A DNA stretch of 64,000 nucleotides, from the NCBI GenBank assembly GCA_947653235.1, contig CANTGH010000003.1:1-64000 (forward strand). The letters are read 5' to 3'. Position numbers and translations under genes: made by a program. The stretch's first letter is position 1. Every line of letters begins with the position of its first letter. Shown here piece after piece: positions 36,707-46,154 of the stretch. Origin of the DNA: an uncultured Clostridium sp. (GTDB lineage Bacteria; Bacillota; Clostridia; TANB77; CAG-508). The notes beneath the pieces were generated by a model, which saw only the letters and a list, made by a program, of their open reading frames with translations, had not been told where the DNA came from and searched no databases.

Positions 36707-37931
36707 ACTAATTGATTATACAATGAATGGAGAAAAAACAAAAAATAAATTATTTGTATCAGGTATCAATTGTATGCCTGATACAGCCTTTCTTGAAATG
36801 ATTAATGTTAAGAAACAATTTTTCAAGACTGGTGGAATTGAATGTTTTCATGGTTATCAATCTTTTGTCGAAGGAGAAGTTACGCCTGAACAAGCTCACG
36901 AAATTGGAGTGAAACTTGCTGAAGAATTATGGGGAGATAAATTTCAAGTTATAGTTTCAACTCATATAAATACTGACAATATCCATAATCATTTTGTGCT
37001 TAATTCAGTGTCTTTCCTAGATGGAAAAAGATTTTGTAATACAAAGAAAGATTATGCCTTAATGAGAAAGACTTCTGATAAATTGTGCAATGAATATGGA
37101 TTAAGTATTTTAAAACAAGAAGAAAAATACGATAAATATGCTACAAGTAGTTTATATAAAGAACTGATGAAAGATTCTATTGATTATGCAATCGCAACTA
37201 GCAAAAATTATAATGAGTTTATTAAAATACTTGAAGATTTGGACTATATTGTTACTAATAAAAACAATACTCTGACTATAAGACGTGAGCCTTACAAAAG
37301 AAATACAAGAATTGAAAGGCAGTTTGGAAAACATTATTTGAAAGAAAATATTTACAAAAGAATTTTGGAAACACAAACTAGATTTTCTTATTCTCCTGAA
37401 CCTTATTTGTTAATCAATAGAACTCGTGAAAATTACGAAAAACTTAATCCAGAAAAAGGCTCTCTGGCTTGGTTATTTTTGCATTATATGAAATTACTCC
37501 ACCCCAGTACAGAAAACGCCTTAAAATCCAATTCTACAAGAATGACACCTGCTTTATTACATGCCATAAAAGAAATGAATGAGTTCTCTGAACGTGTTAG
37601 ATTTTTATGTAAGTATGACTTGGAAAGTGATGTAGATGTAATGGAGTTTAAGAAGTTGACTTATCAGAAGTTAGCACCTTTAAAAAGCGAAAGAGAAAAT
37701 CTTTGGAGAAAGCATAAACGAGCAAAAACTGAAAATGAGAAGAAAGTAATTGAAGAAAAAATTATTGATCTTTCGAAGCAGATTAGTCCTGTTGATGAAG
37801 AAATGGGGATTTGTAATAATATTTTAAAACGTGTTGAAAAAATTAAAAAGTTTGAAATTCATCAGAAGTTAGAACAAGAAAAGCAAAATTGGAAAAATAC
37901 GCAAAAGGAAATGAGAAATACAGTTAGATAA
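36663..37931 (+). CDS. MobA/VirD2-type relaxase
   Basis: 422 residues. The relaxase domain covers residues 1-250: motif I Tyr region (SRLNRLIDYTMNGEKT), CFHGYQSF and motif III with the metal-binding His residues (VSTHINTDNIHNHFVLNSV). It nicks oriT and stays bound to the DNA. The C-terminal part is a coiled coil. It starts at TTG in 36663-36665, overlapping mobC. Mobilisation in trans by a resident conjugative element is implied because no type IV secretion genes are present. Confidence 0.88.
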   Translation: MATTKIWKFKSRLNRLIDYTMNGEKTKNKLFVSGINCMPDTAFLEMINVKKQFFKTGGIECFHGYQSFVEGEVTPEQAHEIGVKLAEELWGDKFQVIVSTHINTDNIHNHFVLNSVSFLDGKRFCNTKKDYALMRKTSDKLCNEYGLSILKQEEKYDKYATSSLYKELMKDSIDYAIATSKNYNEFIKILEDLDYIVTNKNNTLTIRREPYKRNTRIERQFGKHYLKENIYKRILETQTRFSYSPEPYLLINRTRENYEKLNPEKGSLAWLFLHYMKLLHPSTENALKSNSTRMTPALLHAIKEMNEFSERVRFLCKYDLESDVDVMEFKKLTYQKLAPLKSERENLWRKHKRAKTENEKKVIEEKIIDLSKQISPVDEEMGICNNILKRVEKIKKFEIHQKLEQEKQNWKNTQKEMRNTVR

Positions 37932-37967
37932 GTAAAAGAGTAACTAAAGCTACTCTTTTACAATAAA

Positions 37968-39902
37968 TTATTTATTTAATAAAGTATTAATATCTTTAAA
38001 TAAATTTTCAAATCTATTCAAAGTCTCATCTGAAAAATATTGATTATCTACACAAAGTGCTGTTAAATATCTTGAAGGTCTATAATGATTAAATCTTGTT
38101 TTATTAATAATTTGATTGATTTGTGGAATTATTGCCTTTGTATTATCAATATCAGTACTATTAATTTTAACAAATTCTTTAGCAAATTCTTCATTAAATA
38201 AATTCAAGTATTCACCTATTTCAAACATATCTTCAATATCTGCAACACTTAATCTATCAATATATTGGTCAAAGAATTTAACCTGATTTTCTTTAATTAT
38301 CTTGTCCTTAATTAAATCTTCTAACCTTTTCTTTCCTTTTTGATCTGTAAAGGTATCTAACAAACAAACCATATTTAATTTGTTTCCTCGCAATAATGAA
38401 ATAAAAGTTGCTACTTTATCTAATCCTCCTACAGGTACAATTGTGATATCATCTTTTAGCCCTTCTCTGCCATTTAAATTTAAAAGTCCAGATATAACTG
38501 TTAAATACATTAAATCTGCAACACCTTCTACGAGTAAATTTTTATCAGATATATATAAATTTTGAGCTAAATTATATCCTAATGCTGCTTGTAAAGGAAA
38601 TAATGTTCCTTTATCTTTTTCTTCTAATGCATTAGATATTACACTTCCAATTTTAGAATTGTTTGAATCATATACAGTTCTTACTTCATCTAACTTATCA
38701 GATTCTATCATAAAAGGTGAATGTGTAGTATATATTACTTGATATTTTTGCAATAATTCTTTATCAATATACTCCAATAAATCAGATTGAGCTTCTGCAT
38801 GTAGATTTAATCCAGGCTCATCTAAAAGTATTATCAAATTTTCTTTTTCTTGAACCTTGCTAAACCAAACTAAAAATGAAAAAAACCATATAAATCCTTT
38901 ACTTCTGTTTTTTAGTGGTAATGTTACTCTATGCTTTGTATTTCTAATTCTTATTTGTAAGAATTTTTCTAATATTCTACGTGAAGTATCTTCCTTTGTT
39001 TGTATTTCAAATTTAATTTCTAAATTTTGGTTAGTTGTCCAATATTCAAGTAATTTATCAGTTATATTGTTGGATGTTGCTTCTAATTCTGCAATAAAAT
39101 CTTCATAATCATCGGAATTCATAACTTTAGAAATATCGATATTTGATAATTCAAAAAGTGCTTTAGTAATATCTTGCTGTTCTTTAGAAAATGTATCATC
39201 TACCTGTCCATCAGCAAATTTATTTAAATTAATAGCTCCAGGTAAAGCGTAATATTCATCAAAATACAAAAATTGTGGAAGATTTGGTTTAATATATTGT
39301 CTAGCAATATATCCTGTTACTACATCATTAAAAGATGAAAAAGATTTGTCAATATACTTTTCTTTCAATTCATTATATATTACTTGCTGTTCTTCATTTT
39401 CTTTTAACTTATCTGCCAATTCTTTTATCGAATTACATTGTAATAAATTCTCTTTTAAAGTTTTTTCTAATGTATATTTTTGTAAAAAATTTTCAATAAA
39501 TTTTTTGCAATTAGCTGATATAGTATATGTCATTCCATTATTATATGTTTTTGCAATTTTTACAGTTTTATTAGTATAAACATCTTTACCAATATCATCT
39601 GAAATTTGTTCTAACAATTCATCAGATATTTCAAAAGTACAACTTATAACTGGAAAATCATCATTCGGATATTCTTGTTGATATTTTTTTAATAATCCTC
39701 TTGGATAATCATTAGTACTATTAAAGTTAAAAGAATCATCAGAAGAGTCAAAGTAATTAAATTTTGCCATTGCTTCTAATAAAGCAGTTTTTCCAGATTC
39801 ATTTTTTCCTACAACCCTAGTTACTCCATCTTCAATATCTATCTCTTGTTTTTCCAAAAAGCTTTTGTATTTATCAATTTCAACTTTTTTTAATTTTATC
39901 AT
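37968..39902 (-). CDS. OLD-family ATP-dependent nuclease
   Basis: 644 residues: an N-terminal ABC-type ATPase split by a long insert (Walker A GKNESGKTALLEA, Walker B LIILLDEPGLNLHAEAQ) and a C-terminal TOPRIM domain (LLVEGVADLMYL, then NMVCLLDTFTDQKG). OLD proteins cut DNA and many act in phage defence. No UvrD/GajB helicase gene follows, so it resembles a single-gene class 1 OLD. It runs opposite to the mob genes, at the end of a three-gene minus block. Confidence 0.88.
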   Translation of the reverse strand: MIKLKKVEIDKYKSFLEKQEIDIEDGVTRVVGKNESGKTALLEAMAKFNYFDSSDDSFNFNSTNDYPRGLLKKYQQEYPNDDFPVISCTFEISDELLEQISDDIGKDVYTNKTVKIAKTYNNGMTYTISANCKKFIENFLQKYTLEKTLKENLLQCNSIKELADKLKENEEQQVIYNELKEKYIDKSFSSFNDVVTGYIARQYIKPNLPQFLYFDEYYALPGAINLNKFADGQVDDTFSKEQQDITKALFELSNIDISKVMNSDDYEDFIAELEATSNNITDKLLEYWTTNQNLEIKFEIQTKEDTSRRILEKFLQIRIRNTKHRVTLPLKNRSKGFIWFFSFLVWFSKVQEKENLIILLDEPGLNLHAEAQSDLLEYIDKELLQKYQVIYTTHSPFMIESDKLDEVRTVYDSNNSKIGSVISNALEEKDKGTLFPLQAALGYNLAQNLYISDKNLLVEGVADLMYLTVISGLLNLNGREGLKDDITIVPVGGLDKVATFISLLRGNKLNMVCLLDTFTDQKGKKRLEDLIKDKIIKENQVKFFDQYIDRLSVADIEDMFEIGEYLNLFNEEFAKEFVKINSTDIDNTKAIIPQINQIINKTRFNHYRPSRYLTALCVDNQYFSDETLNRFENLFKDINTLLNK

Positions 39903-39996
39903 TTTTACTTTTTCCTTTCAAATTTTATTTAAATTTTCATTTTTGTTTTTCTCTGTTATATTAATTCTTCCATTTATTTGAGTACTATCATATCTT

Positions 39997-41187
39997 TTAT
40001 TCTGCCAACCACTTTGCTATATCCACTACTTCAATCCCTTCATATTGATAAGCATCATGCCTTGTTCTAGCAATCAACATTTTAGGATAAGCATCTTTAA
40101 TTTGTAATAGTGGCGTTGTTTCTCTGCTTAACGTTTTTTCATTATCTATATTATCCGATACTTGTATATAAATTTTTTTGCCTTGTTTTTGTGCAACAAA
40201 ATCTATTTCTTTTTTGTATAATGTACCTACATAAACTTCATAACCCCTCCTTAATAATTCTATGGCAACAATATTCTCATAAATTCTTCCATAATCCATA
40301 TTGTTCGTGCCAAGTATTGCATATCGAAAAGATTGGTCTGCTAGATAATATTTATTTTGTGTACTCAAGAATTTTTTACCTTTTATATCATATCTTTTTA
40401 TTTTATAAAATGCAAAAGCATTACATAAATATTCTATATAATGATTAATCGTTTTATCGGTTATACTTACATTATTTGAGTTTAAAACCTGTGTAATATT
40501 GTTTGCAGATGTTAAATTCGAAACATTATCCATCAGAAAATCCGTCAGATTTTGAATAATATCCGTATTTCTTATTTTATATTTTTGCTTAATATCTCTA
40601 ACAATTAAGGTATTCAATACATCTTTTATATATTGAAATTTTTCTTCTTGTGTTTTGTAAAGATAAGAACCTGACATTCCACCTTCAATAACATATCTAT
40701 CAAAAGCTTCTTGTATATCGTTATATTGATAATATTTTTGAAATTCTTCAAAAGAAAACGGATATACTTCCACTTTAAAGGTTCTTCCAGTAAACAGCGT
40801 TGCCAAATCACTACTCATCAAAAAGGCATTTGAGCCTGTTATATAAATATCGTACTTTTCTTCTGCATGAAATCCATTGATTGCTTTTTCAAAGTCATCA
40901 CACATTTGTACTTCGTCAATTAAAATAAAATTTTCCATTGCGCTTTTATAGTTTTTTTCTACATATTCTACCAAAGCATTATAATTTTTTAAATTTTCAA
41001 ATTTAGGCAAATTATAATTGATATGAATGATATTGTTGTTTTCTATTGTATTTATGATGTAATTTTTAAAATCTTCTAAAAGTTTCGATTTTCCACTACG
41101 CCTTATTCCTGTAATTACTTTTATATCTGGAGTTCCAATTACATTGATTAATTTATTTAAGTATTTTTCTCTTTTTATCAATTTCAT
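39997..41187 (-). CDS. AAA ATPase with DUF4143 domain
   Basis: 396 residues. AAA_14 domain with Walker A GIRRSGKSKLLEDF and Walker B NFILIDEVQMCDDFE, then the DUF4143 nuclease-like C-terminus (FVAQKQGKKIYIQVSDNIDN). A relative sits in element 3 at the same place before xis. These ATPases are widespread and of unknown role, perhaps addiction or defence. A palindrome with ATTCCGAAAAA half-sites lies upstream. Confidence 0.88.
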   Translation of the reverse strand: MKLIKREKYLNKLINVIGTPDIKVITGIRRSGKSKLLEDFKNYIINTIENNNIIHINYNLPKFENLKNYNALVEYVEKNYKSAMENFILIDEVQMCDDFEKAINGFHAEEKYDIYITGSNAFLMSSDLATLFTGRTFKVEVYPFSFEEFQKYYQYNDIQEAFDRYVIEGGMSGSYLYKTQEEKFQYIKDVLNTLIVRDIKQKYKIRNTDIIQNLTDFLMDNVSNLTSANNITQVLNSNNVSITDKTINHYIEYLCNAFAFYKIKRYDIKGKKFLSTQNKYYLADQSFRYAILGTNNMDYGRIYENIVAIELLRRGYEVYVGTLYKKEIDFVAQKQGKKIYIQVSDNIDNEKTLSRETTPLLQIKDAYPKMLIARTRHDAYQYEGIEVVDIAKWLAE

Positions 41188-41210
41188 TTTATCACCTCAA
41201 ATCAATTATA

Positions 41211-41263
41211 AAACTTTTATTCCGAAAAATCAAGGTTTTTTCATTTTTTCGGAATAAAAGTTT
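41211..41263. promoter_or_regulatory. long palindrome upstream of the element 1 ATPase gene
   Basis: aaacttttattccgaaaaa (41211-41229) is the inverse of tttttcggaataaaagttt (41245-41263), a 19-bp perfect stem. It lies between the ATPase gene and the DUF6076-like gene upstream, so it may be a terminator, an attenuator or an operator. A similar one precedes the ATPase gene in element 3. Confidence 0.7.
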
Positions 41264-41274
41264 TGTTATTATAA

Positions 41275-42447
41275 TTATATGTATTTTTCTATTGTATCAT
41301 TCGTTTCATCCTTTTCAACTATTTTCATTAATTTTTTATACAATTCTAAATTTATTTTTTCATCAAAATATGCTTTTTTTAGAGCCGTTCCTCTTATTTT
41401 AAAATTCTCAAATTGCTCTTTTAATTCTTTATTATCAGGATTTCTTCTAGTTCTCATTATTTTTACTTGATAAATTTTATTATATGTAGAAATGGCTGGA
41501 TCTTGTTCAGCTTTTTGAGCATATTTTTTCTTTGCTCCAACATCTTTACAAGTACTGCCATCTAAATGTTTGTAATCACAATATATTTCATCTACCCTAT
41601 GAATAGGTATAAAATATTTGCCATCATTTTCACAAGTTTTAATTGGCATAGTATTTCTTGTTACAATTAATTCTAATATTCTATAACATAAACTATAACA
41701 ACCATGCTCTGTTTTATAACTTAAATTACTACTTACTCTAATTTCTTCTTTTTCTATTAATTTTAGTATTTCACTTAAAGATTTATTTGAATCTGTATCA
41801 TTAAAATTTTCAGTTATATTTTCTAAAGATAGTGTATAATTATTTTGTATAGCAAATAAATCCCTATTTAGCAATGTGAATGCTCTTAATTTTGAAATAC
41901 GATTAACTTCTTTATCTCTATTATCTCCATTCAAATTGTAAATATAATCTACACATTTTCTAAAATTCACTTGATAACCTTGAAAAAACTTTTTCACATA
42001 ATCATACCATTTTTTTGCATATTCTATAAAATCCACTTCAGAATCAAATATCCATTGATTTCGTTCAGAATATTGGTCTTCATCAATCTTAGAATAGTCA
42101 TCACATCCATAAGCAAAAAGGAAAGTATTATAGGCAGTATAAAAATTAGAAAAATCAGCATTTAAAAATCTCATTAATAACATTCCAAAGCGCTCTAAAA
42201 CCGGAGTTCTATTTACAAACATTTTTTTTGAAGAAGGTTTTACTGTTGAAATATCTTTTTTTAATTCTCTTAAAATAATTTTACGTTTGTCAAAAGTTAT
42301 CCCTGTATTAATTGCATAATAATCATATAAATTTGTTGTATAAAATTCAAGATTATTTTCTGGATAAAATGTCATTTCAAATTTTTTGAAAAAATCAAAA
42401 GCAAATAATTGTGTAGAAATACTTATATTAGTGTCTTTTTCGCTCAT
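41275..42447 (-). CDS. DUF6076-like protein with a Cys/His zinc motif
   Basis: 390 residues. The C-terminal 130 residues hold a zinc-finger-like pattern: TCENDGKYFIPIHRVDEIYC, then STCKDVGAKKKYAQKAEQDP, similar to CGNR-type fingers. The N-terminal 250 residues are helical without known motif. It begins after a consensus minus-strand promoter (42570-42597) and is the first gene of the OLD/ATPase block. Role unknown, possibly regulatory or a sensor for the block. Confidence 0.6.
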   Translation of the reverse strand: MSEKDTNISISTQLFAFDFFKKFEMTFYPENNLEFYTTNLYDYYAINTGITFDKRKIILRELKKDISTVKPSSKKMFVNRTPVLERFGMLLMRFLNADFSNFYTAYNTFLFAYGCDDYSKIDEDQYSERNQWIFDSEVDFIEYAKKWYDYVKKFFQGYQVNFRKCVDYIYNLNGDNRDKEVNRISKLRAFTLLNRDLFAIQNNYTLSLENITENFNDTDSNKSLSEILKLIEKEEIRVSSNLSYKTEHGCYSLCYRILELIVTRNTMPIKTCENDGKYFIPIHRVDEIYCDYKHLDGSTCKDVGAKKKYAQKAEQDPAISTYNKIYQVKIMRTRRNPDNKELKEQFENFKIRGTALKKAYFDEKINLELYKKLMKIVEKDETNDTIEKYI

Positions 42448-42494
42448 TTTTTTACCACCTTTGTTATAAATTTAAAAATATTTTTAAATATCTA

Positions 42495-42523
42495 TTGACA
42501 TTTTATGGAATTAAATATACAAT
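42495..42523 (+). promoter_or_regulatory. promoter of xis in element 1
   Basis: TTGACA (42495-42500), 17-base spacer, TACAAT (42518-42523) on the plus strand, reading toward xis. Confidence 0.75.
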
Positions 42524-42569
42524 AGCGTTAATAGATATTTAATTTGCATTTGATATTTTTGACATTTCT

Positions 42570-42597
42570 ATTATATCAAATTAAACAAAAATGTCAA
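42570..42597 (-). promoter_or_regulatory. divergent promoter of the DUF6076/ATPase/OLD block
   Basis: On the minus strand TTGACA (42592-42597), 16-base spacer, TATAAT (42570-42575). The two promoters between xis and this block face each other and overlap in transcript, so they may interfere. Confidence 0.75.
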
Positions 42598-42656
42598 TAG
42601 ATTAAGCAAATTTATATGTCTATGATATTAATGAAAACAGAAAGGAGGAAAAAATT

Positions 42657-42848
42657 ATGACTGATCCAGAATTTTATACAACCGCAGATGTAAGAAGAAT
42701 ATTAGGAATCGGCAATAAAACCTGTTTAGATTTATTTCATCGTTCTGACTTCCCTTGCATCAAATTTGGCAAATCTTTTAAAGTTTCTGTACCAGCATTT
42801 AATGAGTATGTTAGTACAAGAAGAGTTTTTAGTGAAGTAAACGAATAG
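42657..42848 (+). CDS. xis: excisionase (Tn916 Xis type)
   Basis: 63 residues, a winged helix-turn-helix that bends DNA for excision: FYTTADVRRILGIGNKTCLD, then LFHRSDFPCIKFGKSFKVS. Start after AAAGGAGG. The same protein, about 75% identical by eye, is in element 3. It lies 167 bases before int, with a structured spacer between. Confidence 0.92.
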   Translation: MTDPEFYTTADVRRILGIGNKTCLDLFHRSDFPCIKFGKSFKVSVPAFNEYVSTRRVFSEVNE

Positions 42849-42859
42849 TAAAATAAAAA

Positions 42860-42888
42860 GAAGATTTAAATATGCGACATTTAAATCT
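42860..42888 (+). terminator. hairpin after xis
   Basis: gaagatttaaat / atttaaatcttc stem, directly after the xis stop. Confidence 0.7.
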
Positions 42889-42919
42889 TCACAATACTAT
42901 TCAAATTTAGTATGCACAA

Positions 42920-42984
42920 GGAAAACCTTGCTATAGTATTAAAATAATTATACACTAAATATCTCATGATAGCAAGAGTTTTCC
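42920..42984 (+). promoter_or_regulatory. inverted repeat in the xis-int spacer of element 1
   Basis: ggaaaac-cttgctat (42920-42934) pairs with atagcaagagttttcc (42969-42984), one base bulged. A counterpart of different sequence lies at the same place in element 3, ending just before the int ribosome site, so it may control int expression. Confidence 0.6.
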
Positions 42985-43014
42985 CAAAAATTTTATAGAA
43001 AGGAAAATAATTTA

Positions 43015-44409
43015 ATGGGAGATATAAAAGGAATATCTTATGGTGTGTATTTAGATAGAAGAATAAAGCCATCACGATTATCTTTGCATAAAGGTCTTAA
43101 ACCTAGAGAAGTTTGTGAAAAATGTAAAAATAAAAGTGTTTGTAAATATGGAAACATCAGTAAATTTGAGAATGAAAAAATTTTCTCAAATAATATTGAA
43201 TGTGAAGAAATGTATTTTACAATATCACGAAAGGCTTCATTAACAATTAGCAGAGATAAAACGACAGGTAAAGAAAGAAAACAGAGTTTTACTGGTAATA
43301 CGAAAGAAGAAGCAATTAGTAGAGCATTAGCTGCAAAAATTGAAATAGAGAAAAATGGTGGAGTTAGAACGATTACCAAAAGCAACAAAACAATGGTTGA
43401 TCTCATTTCAAATGTAATAGATGAACGATTTAATTTAGGAAATATAAAACCCAATACTTGCAGAAGAAAAAGAAAAACATTGAAAAAATTGCAAAATGAA
43501 AAAATCGCTAATATTCCTATCGTTAAAGTTAAACGAGATGATATAGTAAAATATTTAGAAACGTTAAAGCCCTATTCTGAAAGTACAATAAAACAAATTT
43601 ATGAACTAATCTGTATGGCTTTTGGTCAAGCAACTTATGAGCATATTATAACCGATAACTTTATGACAGGTTGGAAAAGAGTTGAAAAGCCAAAAAGTGA
43701 ATATAAAAGTCATAAAAGAAAAGCATTAACAATTGATGAACAGAAAAAGTTAGTCGATTATTTAAATTCAGTAGATTACAAAGATTGTCGTCATAAATAT
43801 CTACTTTTACTATTATTAAGTACAGGAATGAGAATCGGCGAAGCATTAGTGCTGGATTATGAAAAAGATATTGATTTAGAAACTGGCGAAATTCATATTA
43901 AAAGAACTCAGACAAAAGATTTAAACGGAAAAGCAATTATCGGAGAAACAGCAAAAACATCTAATGGGAAAAGAACTTTAAATATGAATAATATAAGTAA
44001 GCAAATCATTAAAAACATACTAGAACATAAAATTGAAAATAAGAATCATTTACTATTTTGCAAAGATGATAAAACAATGTATACTGAAAATTCAATAAAT
44101 AGTGCTTTAAAGAGAACTGCGTTAAAGTTAGAAATTGGAATTTATGAAGAAGAAAATAAGCAAGGCAAACTCATTAAAAAGACAGATATTCACACCCACA
44201 TGTTAAGAGGAACTTTTGCTACAAGATGTGCTGAAGCTAAAATTGCACCTGCCGTATTAAAGAAAATATTAGGACATTCAGACATTACTGTTACAATGCA
44301 ATACTATGTAGATGTTGACGCAGAATTTGAGAAATCCGAAAACAAAAATGTTGAAGATTATCTAAAAGATAAAGATATCTTCGGAATAGACTTTACACAA
44401 GAAACTTAA
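43015..44409 (+). CDS. int: tyrosine integrase with a Cys-rich N-terminus
   Basis: 464 residues. Residues 25-70 hold a Cys cluster (CEKCKNKSVCKYG, later ECEEMYF), then an arm-binding AP2-like domain (TISRDKTTGKERKQSF), a SAM-like core-binding domain and the catalytic domain with Arg (STGMRIGEALVLDYE), HMLRGTFATRCAE, LGHSD and the Tyr in QYYVDVD. It recombines the 12-bp core at tRNA-Pro. The N-terminal Cys cluster is not usual for Tn916-type Int and is shared with element 3. Confidence 0.92.
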   Translation: MGDIKGISYGVYLDRRIKPSRLSLHKGLKPREVCEKCKNKSVCKYGNISKFENEKIFSNNIECEEMYFTISRKASLTISRDKTTGKERKQSFTGNTKEEAISRALAAKIEIEKNGGVRTITKSNKTMVDLISNVIDERFNLGNIKPNTCRRKRKTLKKLQNEKIANIPIVKVKRDDIVKYLETLKPYSESTIKQIYELICMAFGQATYEHIITDNFMTGWKRVEKPKSEYKSHKRKALTIDEQKKLVDYLNSVDYKDCRHKYLLLLLLSTGMRIGEALVLDYEKDIDLETGEIHIKRTQTKDLNGKAIIGETAKTSNGKRTLNMNNISKQIIKNILEHKIENKNHLLFCKDDKTMYTENSINSALKRTALKLEIGIYEEENKQGKLIKKTDIHTHMLRGTFATRCAEAKIAPAVLKKILGHSDITVTMQYYVDVDAEFEKSENKNVEDYLKDKDIFGIDFTQET

Positions 44410-44434
44410 ACATCTTTTAAGAACAAAAGAAAAG

Positions 44435-44501
44435 TACAGAATCATTTACAGAATTTAAAAGGATTTTAATTGAAAAATCTTCTGTAAATTCTCTCTGTAA
44501 A
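44435..44501 (+). repeat. right arm-type repeats of element 1 (TTCTGTAAA)
   Basis: Copies at 44445-44453 (inverted), 44480-44488, 44493-44501 (one mismatch) and a partial one at 44435. They match the left-end set. Confidence 0.75.
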
Positions 44502-44548
44502 GAATTTTAAAACTTTAAAATATTGAAATTGAAAGAAAAATAGCATTT

Positions 44549-44571
44549 GAGGTGTAGCCTCACCTCGACCA
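44549..44571 (+). repeat. internal att site between elements 1 and 2, with tRNA-Pro 5'-like bases
   Basis: The core tcacctcgacca is at 44560-44571. It is preceded by gaggtgtagc, which equals the start of tRNA-Pro, so the two halves can form the acceptor-like hairpin gaggtg/cacctc. Confidence 0.85.
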
Positions 44572-44573
44572 AT

Positions 44574-44608
44574 AAAATCGTTGAAACTGTAGGGTTTCAG
44601 CGATTTTT
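44574..44608 (+). terminator. terminator just inside element 2
   Basis: aaaatcg-ttgaaac / gtttcagcgatttt stem and T run, starting three bases after the att core. Confidence 0.75.
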
Positions 44609-44758
44609 GTTTTTTAACAACAAATTGTGTTGTCCAGTATTAAATATTCTTGAATAATCTTGAAAGTGCTTATCTATCAACACTTTTCTGGATTTTATAA
44701 AAACTGGATTTTTATTCAAAATTACCTAAGAGCATTTAAGAAAATAGAGTAATATGGT

Positions 44759-44881
44759 TTTTCCTAGCATTTTTCCTAGACAAGTTTAAAAAAATGTCTA
44801 GGAAAAATCGAATTTGCGTATCTAGCGTATATCAACAATTACGTCGATTTTTACAATTATTTTTCCTAGATTTTCCTAGAC
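44759..44881 (+). repeat. left arm-type repeats of element 2 (TTTTCCTAGAC)
   Basis: Five copies: 44759, 44771, 44796 (inverted, gtctaggaaaa), 44861 and 44871. The word is also present twice near the right end (54073, 54085). Confidence 0.78.
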
Positions 44882-44963
44882 AAAATTTTATAAATTTATT
44901 GAAAATTATTCAATGGCAAAAAAAGAAAAGTAACTTTTTACAAATTACCTTTCTTTTAATTTT

Positions 44964-45932
44964 TTATTTACTCTTCATACTTTCCCAAAAGTTCCTAGCA
45001 ATATTTTTAAGGCTTTGCAAAGAAAAATCAAATAATAGGTGTACACACTCGAATGTTTTATCGATAAAATCCTTTAATGTATCAATTTCCTTTTCTAATT
45101 TGCTATTTTCTCGTCGCAATTCTCGATTTTCTTCCTGAACTTTTTCGGCTTTATCCATTGTTTCATCAACAATATTTTTAATTTTAGTATATCTTTTCGC
45201 AATCGTATTATATTTGCCTACAACTCTTTTATAATTTTCTTTCAATGTTTCTATATCATTGGTAATAACTTCGGTTTCTAAATGATTGCTTTCTTTAAAC
45301 ATTTCTTGTACTTCAAAATTCGTAATCTTTTTTAATTTTTCTATGGGTATATGTTCATTATCTTTTGTATTTCCTCGTTCTAACTCAAAACCATTTTCCG
45401 TTACATATTGATAAAATCTATCCTGCAAAATTCTATAGCTTTCGCGACCTTTCCAAAATTCACTACAAGCTATTTTATTGATTGCTTTTCCCTTTTTATC
45501 GATTGTATGCACAACTGGGATAAATACAATATGCATATGGGGTGTGGTTTCGTCATGATGCACTTTTGCCGATACAATAAATTCTTCGCCTAATTGATTA
45601 TAATTTGCAACAAAATCATAAGCTGATTTAAAATATCGTTTTGTTTCTTCTTCACCAATTCTTTTAAAAAAATCTTTGTCAGATGTGATAATCAATTCAC
45701 ACATAACATTACTAACTTTTTTAATTTGACCTTTTAAGTGATATTTTTCTTTTATCATTTGAAATGCTTTTTGGTAAGAGGTATTTATACCTTTTATAGA
45801 ATAATTTTTAATAGAACTATTTTTATGGATTTCTTTATTAGAATAATTCGTATTTTTTCTTTCGTTATGTCTATAAACGTAGGATAGTTGTCCCATTTTG
45901 TAATTTGCATTTCTTATGATAGCATAACTCAC
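44964..45932 (-). CDS. MOB_V plasmid recombination/mobilisation enzyme (Pre/Mob)
   Basis: 322 residues. N-terminal relaxase domain: YAIIRNANYKMGQLSYVYRH, and the metal motif VSAKVHHDETTPHMHIVFIP. The C-terminal 100 residues are a coiled coil. It nicks the element's origin of transfer and needs a helper conjugation system. The inverted repeat at 46045-46080 upstream is the likely target. Preceded by AAAGGAG. Confidence 0.9.
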   Translation of the reverse strand: MSYAIIRNANYKMGQLSYVYRHNERKNTNYSNKEIHKNSSIKNYSIKGINTSYQKAFQMIKEKYHLKGQIKKVSNVMCELIITSDKDFFKRIGEEETKRYFKSAYDFVANYNQLGEEFIVSAKVHHDETTPHMHIVFIPVVHTIDKKGKAINKIACSEFWKGRESYRILQDRFYQYVTENGFELERGNTKDNEHIPIEKLKKITNFEVQEMFKESNHLETEVITNDIETLKENYKRVVGKYNTIAKRYTKIKNIVDETMDKAEKVQEENRELRRENSKLEKEIDTLKDFIDKTFECVHLLFDFSLQSLKNIARNFWESMKSK

Positions 45933-46044
45933 ATTTTAAAATCTCCTTTTTCATTTTTTAAGAAAATCTTCGTAAGCGCTTACCTATATTTTAATACTTT
46001 TTTAGCCAACTAAATTAACACAATAAAAAGTGTTAGAACATACT

Positions 46045-46104
46045 AGAACACTTTCTTTACGCTTACGCTAAAAGTGTTCTGTATGATTAGGGGAAATCCC
46101 CTAA
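46045..46104. other. candidate oriT and hairpin upstream of the MOB_V gene
   Basis: agaacacttt (46045-46054) and aaaagtgttct (46070-46080) form an inverted repeat around gcttacgct, followed by a second stem ttagggga/tcccctaa (46087-46104). Position next to the relaxase gene fits oriT; the second stem may be the int terminator. Confidence 0.5.
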
Positions 46105-46154
46105 TAACCCCTGCAAAAATTGATAAATGAATTTTTGACTAATTTTGGAAACCT

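Larger units (their letters stand above)
34590..44571 (+). mobile_element. integrative mobilizable element 1
   Basis: 9,982 bases between core repeats. Left to right: arm repeats, repA, tnpV, a small conserved protein, oriT candidate, mobC, relaxase, a minus-strand block (OLD nuclease, AAA ATPase, DUF6076-like), xis, int, arm repeats. It has a relaxase but no conjugation machinery, so it would be mobilised by a helper. The architecture mirrors element 3. Confidence 0.88.
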
